NCBI GenBank assembly: GCA_013289665.1 | Contig: JABCZN010000021.1 | Location: forward strand, 22,589-86,588 | Direction of reading: 5' to 3' | Source of the DNA: Acidobacteriota bacterium | Lineage (GTDB): Bacteria; Acidobacteriota; Terriglobia; Acidiferrales; UBA7541 | DNA length: 64,000 bases | Part shown: piece after piece, positions 60,416 to 64,000 of the stretch | How positions within the stretch are numbered: the first letter of the stretch is position 1 | How the letters are laid out: every line of letters starts with the position of its first letter | Position numbers and translations under genes: made by a program | Notes under the pieces: generated by a model | What the model was told of the DNA's origin: nothing | Database searches by the model: none | The model's input: only the letters and a program-made list of their open reading frames with translations

Positions 60416-63007
60416 CTAAAGCTTGGGAATCTCGGAGAGCACGATGACGTCCCCTCCTCGTTTGCGGGCTTCCTCGACGCTGAACTCCGCTCGGTTAATC
60501 AGGTCGGTCACAATGTCCTCGCTGTCGAATTCCTGCCGCGCCGCGGCTTCCACCACCCCGGCGCTCAGTGTGATTTGCGTCGAATCCCACGGCGGCCGCA
60601 CACCCGCCGCCGCGCGCTTCAATTTATCCACCAGGTTCTGCGCGCCGGACAGATTCGTGTCCGGCAGGATAAACGCCAGCGCCCACGACGTATATTTTAC
60701 CGCCATATCGTTTTGCCGTACGATCGGCTGGAGCGAACGCGAAAGCTGTTCCAGGAATTTCTCAAGCGGCACTTCTCCCTGCTGCCGCAGCATGTCCGCA
60801 CCGCGATCAATCTGCAGCACCGCCAGCGAAAGCGGCGTCCCCTGCGTGCGCGCGCGGTCGGCTTCGTTCAGCAGGCAGCCGACGTAGGAGCTGCGGCTAA
60901 GCAAGCCGGTTTTCTCATCGGAAACCCCCATGCGGCGCACCAGGCTGCGCAGCCGCGTGTGGCTGACGCTCATCATCATCTGGTCGCCGATGGCCTGCAG
61001 AAAATAAGTTTCGTTCGGCTTCCAGTGGTGCGCCTTGTCGTGGGCCACAATCAGCATTCCCGCGGGCGCCTGCGTTTCCTTGTCGGTGATGGTCACCCCG
61101 AGCGCGGTCGCCAACCCAAGCTCCTTCAATATGGACTCGTCAGAAGCGTCCACGATCATCCCGCCCAGTTCGTCTGGAACCGCTTTTTCAATCTGCGCCA
61201 ACAGAAAGACCACCTGCGCCGCCGGCGCCGGCCGCAGGCCGGACGTGCAGTGTTCCGCCGCCATTTCCGGCGGACGCCCCGGCGCCCCAATCACCGAAAA
61301 AGTGCGCGCCGCTTTCATATACGCGCCAACCTCGTTCACCGTGGTATTCAGCATGGCGCGCGGCGTTTGTTGCCGGAAAATCTTCTGGTTAATTTCTGAA
61401 ATCTTGGTTAGGTCGCGCAGCGTCTCCACAGTGTAGCTGCCGGTCCGGCCGGTCGGAGGGGTCGGTTTCTCTTCGATCACCGGCGCCCCGCCCGCCTGTT
61501 TTTTCGGCACCTCGGGTTTGACTGCCGTCTTCGGCCACCAGTTGGCCGTCTGATACAAATTCTGCAGCCGCGGGATTCGCGCCTCTTCTCCGGGAAACAT
61601 CGCGGCGATTTTCTGTAAGCGCTCCACGGCCTTGGCCTGCAGCGAGTACTGCAGAAAAATTTCCGTTTGTACAATCAGGTCGTCCAGCGCCTGCATCTTT
61701 CGCCCTTCATCCGTGGCCGGAGGAGGCCCATCCAGTTCCTGGCTGGCGCGAGCCTTGGGCGGCGTGGTGTTTCTTGTCTGAGCATTGGCGCTGCGCGCCA
61801 TGCGCCCGGAGACCCGCCTCAGAAAGGCTTCATCCGCGTGGCCCCGCAGCCGCTCCAGGCGTTCCTGGCAGCGGTAATCGTAGGAATCAATGTCCACCAG
61901 CCGGTCCAGGGTCTCCGACGCCTTTGGAAAGAATCCCGAATTGAAGTTGGCATCGAACAGCCGGATCAGCACCTCAAAGTATTGCGATTCGCGGTTCAGC
62001 TCATTGTAAAGCCCAGCCCAGAATTCCAGGATCGGGATGGATTCCGGATGCTTGGCGCCGAGCGATTCGAGCTGCGTGGTGAACTCGACTACCTTTTTAT
62101 CGGCAAACAAGCGGCGCTTGAGAACCTGCAGAATTTCCACCGATTTGGCGTCCTGATTCGCGTTGGCGTATCCATCTGCAAGATCGAACAGGCGCTGCAC
62201 GCCTTCGTTTTTTTCGCGCAGCAGTTTCTCCAGAATTGCCCGGGAACGATCCAATTGCCCGGACTGCAGCAGCGCATCGGCGAAGGTGTCCAGAAATGCC
62301 ACGTCGCTCTCGGTGGCCGCGAAGGGTTCCAGCAGCGCTGCAGCCTCCGCGGATTGTCCACTCCGCAGCTTGGCTTCGGCGTATAGCAGCGCCACGCTCC
62401 GCTCGTTAGGCGCCAGCGCATAGGCGCGCGCCAGCAGCTTCAAACCATCCGCAGGCGAGCCCGAAGCTGTGGAAAGTTGCGCGGAGCGGAGAAATGCCCG
62501 GGCAGCCAGCGCATTTTTTCCCAGCTGCGCGGCAATCTCCGCCACTTTCATCTGCCGCGCCAACTTCTCCGGGTCCAGTTGCGCGGTGCGCTCCCAGCAG
62601 AACAGCGCGTCTTCTCCGCGTCCCGCTTCAGAGAACATCTCCGCGGCCTTGGTGTATTGTTCGATTGCTTCTTCCCCGCGATTCTGCTTTTGCAGCAGAA
62701 AGGCGTAGCGCGTGATGCGTTCCGGGGATTGAATCGCCAGGGTATTGCGCAGGAAGCGGTTGTAAATCGCCAGCGCCTTGGTTTCGTCCTTGGGATCGAT
62801 CAGCAGGTCGAACAGGTGGCCGTAGTAGACGGCGGCGCGGTCGGGTTGCTCCAGCCGCGTGTACAGGTCGCCCAGCGCTTGCGAGGCCTCCAGGTGCTGC
62901 GGGGAGCCATCCAGCACGGCAAGATAAGCCTCGATCGCGTCCTCGACGCGGTTCTTCTCCAGAAATTTCTTTGCCCGCTCCAGCTGCTTGCTGACGTCTA
63001 CGGCCAT
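60416..63007 (-). CDS. TPR-GAF protein with a degenerate GGDEF domain
   Basis: An 863-residue cytoplasmic protein. Residues 1-420 are TPR repeats (ERAKKFLEKNRVEDAIEAYLA, LGDLYTRLEQPDRAAVYYGHL). A short helical stretch and a Pro-rich linker (about 500-530) precede a GAF-like sensor (about 550-700). The last 165 residues follow the GGDEF fold (DEKTGLLSRSSYVGCLLNEADRA, LSLAVLQID, ITLSAGV, INRAEFSVEEAR). The catalytic GGDEF loop position reads KYTSWALAF (near 768), so diguanylate cyclase activity is not expected. It may bind GTP or c-di-GMP or serve as a scaffold; this is inference. It is followed by the thiolase gene. Confidence 0.8.
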   Translation of the reverse strand: MAVDVSKQLERAKKFLEKNRVEDAIEAYLAVLDGSPQHLEASQALGDLYTRLEQPDRAAVYYGHLFDLLIDPKDETKALAIYNRFLRNTLAIQSPERITRYAFLLQKQNRGEEAIEQYTKAAEMFSEAGRGEDALFCWERTAQLDPEKLARQMKVAEIAAQLGKNALAARAFLRSAQLSTASGSPADGLKLLARAYALAPNERSVALLYAEAKLRSGQSAEAAALLEPFAATESDVAFLDTFADALLQSGQLDRSRAILEKLLREKNEGVQRLFDLADGYANANQDAKSVEILQVLKRRLFADKKVVEFTTQLESLGAKHPESIPILEFWAGLYNELNRESQYFEVLIRLFDANFNSGFFPKASETLDRLVDIDSYDYRCQERLERLRGHADEAFLRRVSGRMARSANAQTRNTTPPKARASQELDGPPPATDEGRKMQALDDLIVQTEIFLQYSLQAKAVERLQKIAAMFPGEEARIPRLQNLYQTANWWPKTAVKPEVPKKQAGGAPVIEEKPTPPTGRTGSYTVETLRDLTKISEINQKIFRQQTPRAMLNTTVNEVGAYMKAARTFSVIGAPGRPPEMAAEHCTSGLRPAPAAQVVFLLAQIEKAVPDELGGMIVDASDESILKELGLATALGVTITDKETQAPAGMLIVAHDKAHHWKPNETYFLQAIGDQMMMSVSHTRLRSLVRRMGVSDEKTGLLSRSSYVGCLLNEADRARTQGTPLSLAVLQIDRGADMLRQQGEVPLEKFLEQLSRSLQPIVRQNDMAVKYTSWALAFILPDTNLSGAQNLVDKLKRAAAGVRPPWDSTQITLSAGVVEAAARQEFDSEDIVTDLINRAEFSVEEARKRGGDVIVLSEIPKL

Positions 63008-63314
63008 CAGGGATTTGCCTTAGGTTTCGTGCCTTGGGTTTTGCACGGTAGCGTTCACCGCGACAAGCGGCGCTCTCAAACGCCATTTCCACTATATACC
63101 TGTGGTGAGATGCCGCCAAAAGCAGAGTGGGTGCGCGTTGGGCAATCCGGCAAGTGCCAGCGTTAGGTATGGCTCAAAGGCATTGCAAAGGGGCTAAAGA
63201 AAAAAGCACCCCACTTTCGAACTCGCAGTTTGCGCGTTCGGCAAGTGGGGTGCAGTGGATGTTAAGGCGTCCGCCGCCTGTAGGCAGAATCCTTTGCCAA
63301 TCAGCTTCTCCGCC
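63008..63314. other. Intergenic region with a terminator
   Basis: About 300 bases between the TPR-GAF gene and the truncated gene to the right. Apart from the terminator at 63200-63253 and presumably the TPR-GAF promoter, nothing is recognised. Confidence 0.4.
63200..63253 (-). terminator. Rho-independent terminator, minus strand
   Basis: On the minus strand GCACCCCACTT (63243-63253) pairs with AAGTGGGGTGC (63206-63216) around a 26-base loop that can pair further inside (TCGAAC region). A T-run follows at 63200-63205. It serves the gene to the right. Confidence 0.8.
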
Positions 63315-63887
63315 TTAATAGATCAGTTCTCGATCCGTGATGGTCCGGAACGGAAGCGGTCGCGAGCCGAAATTGACCCAGCAGCTATCGTAGTTAAAGC
63401 TGGCGGTGCCTCCGCCGTTCCAGGTGATGCTCGGCTGGCCTGGTGGATTGCCGGCGCCCATGGGAATGGGGTTGCCTGAGCCATCGAACATATTGGCAAC
63501 CAACAATGCGCCGTTTAGGGTGCCGTTGCCGCCGCCATTTTTCGTGACCGTACCTTCTCCAATGACCAGGATGAGCCCGTCGTAAGTCGGATTGCCGCTA
63601 AAGGTCAGGTTACCGGTGACGAGGAGGATGCCGGATCCTGCGGTTGAGCCACTGAGCGTATAGTCTCCCTGAACGACGTTAATTACGGGGCTGCCAGTGG
63701 AGCCGATGTTCAGAGTCGAAGGATTGGGTAGGGGACTTGTGCCATAGATGTTAGCGGCTGCGGCGAAGACCACATTGTTCACCAGTGCCTGCAAACCATC
63801 AACCGTGTTCAATACGCCCAATTGCGAGCTTACATTCGAAATCGCGGGCGTCGCCGTCGCCCCGGACGTATAACTAGCCTGCTTAAT
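63315..63887 (-). pseudogene. C-terminal part of a pilus-associated (PilX-like) gene, N-terminus missing
   Basis: The frame encodes about 190 residues rich in Gly, Asn and Thr, with VVQGDYTLSGSTAGSGILLV, GNLTFSGNPTYDGLILVIG, GALLVANMFDG and an end FNYDSCWVNF plus RELIY. This resembles the C-terminal domain of PilX-type minor pilus proteins. No usable ATG exists: the first start is TTG at 63821, yet coding-like sequence continues to an in-frame TGA at 63888-63890. The class III signal and N-terminal helix of a pilin-like protein are absent, so the gene is truncated or frameshifted. The terminator behind it is intact. Confidence 0.5.
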
Positions 63888-64000
63888 TCACGACAGTTGA
63901 AGTTTTGTCTTTCGGCGGTCGGAATTTTGGCTTTTTTGGCGTTTGAGTCATCGCGCGGAGCGTTGAAAGACCGCAGTGAGGACGAGGTGCGGCATACCGA

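Noticed and set aside
59429..61399. 656-codon plus-strand ORF
   Set aside because: It is antisense across thiolase and the TPR-GAF gene, with Arg/His-rich translation and no motif.

Overview
The window looks like a GC-rich chromosomal segment of an Acidobacteriota, probably the class Terriglobia. This is an inference from gene content: CRTAC1-type ASPIC/UnbV proteins, a TonB-dependent receptor with a carboxypeptidase-like N-terminal domain, a VWFA-related protein of the acidobacterial type, a beta-barrel porin and several secreted families that I know mainly from this phylum. No rRNA, phage or intact insertion sequence is visible. Two tRNA-Glu genes (anticodons CUC and UUC) are present.

Region 1 to 6.6 kb is one rightward cluster: the 3' part of a CRTAC1-family gene, a membrane-anchored five-heme cytochrome fused to TPRs, an AhpD-like oxidoreductase, and a second CRTAC1-family gene. 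The AhpD-like gene carries an in-frame TGA exactly at the second cysteine of its CxxC motif. A hairpin that fits the bacterial SECIS model follows the TGA, so I read the gene as a selenoprotein. Regions 6.7 to 10.4 kb hold a lone hypF and an aminotransferase. Region 10.6 to 12.9 kb holds a hipBA toxin-antitoxin operon next to tRNA-Glu, with three operator copies spaced exactly 50 bp apart.

Region 13 to 24 kb holds a MASE1 hybrid histidine kinase, a Tat-exported metallo-hydrolase, a secreted EF-hand protein, a BBP2-like porin, an inositol monophosphatase, and a leftward moaD-moaE-VWFA group. Region 24 to 32.7 kb holds a TIGR01777 epimerase, an ECF sigma/anti-sigma/secreted-protein operon, a small hypothetical gene, a decayed gene fragment, a KAS III-like enzyme, a TonB-dependent receptor and a Bax inhibitor-1 family protein.

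Region 32.9 to 39.7 kb is a complete leftward isc operon (iscR, iscS, a small gene I do not recognise, iscU, iscA, hscB, hscA, fdx, iscX). Its promoter carries two IscR type 1-like palindromes. It should build Fe-S clusters on IscU and release them with HscA/HscB, with IscR providing feedback.

Region 39.8 to 52.7 kb carries a metallophosphoesterase, a GH20 hexosaminidase, coaD, an aspartate aminotransferase, the GDP-mannose genes (mannose-6-phosphate isomerase, mannose-1-phosphate guanylyltransferase and, after a STAS protein and a TPR protein, phosphomannomutase), a cupin, a PhzF-family enzyme, and ribH-nusB. Region 52.8 to 64 kb carries crotonase, 3-hydroxyacyl-CoA dehydrogenase and thiolase genes of short-chain acyl-CoA metabolism, two secreted proteins of unknown function, a GH13 glucosidase, a TPR-GAF protein with a degenerate GGDEF domain, and an N-terminally truncated pilus-associated-like gene at the window edge.
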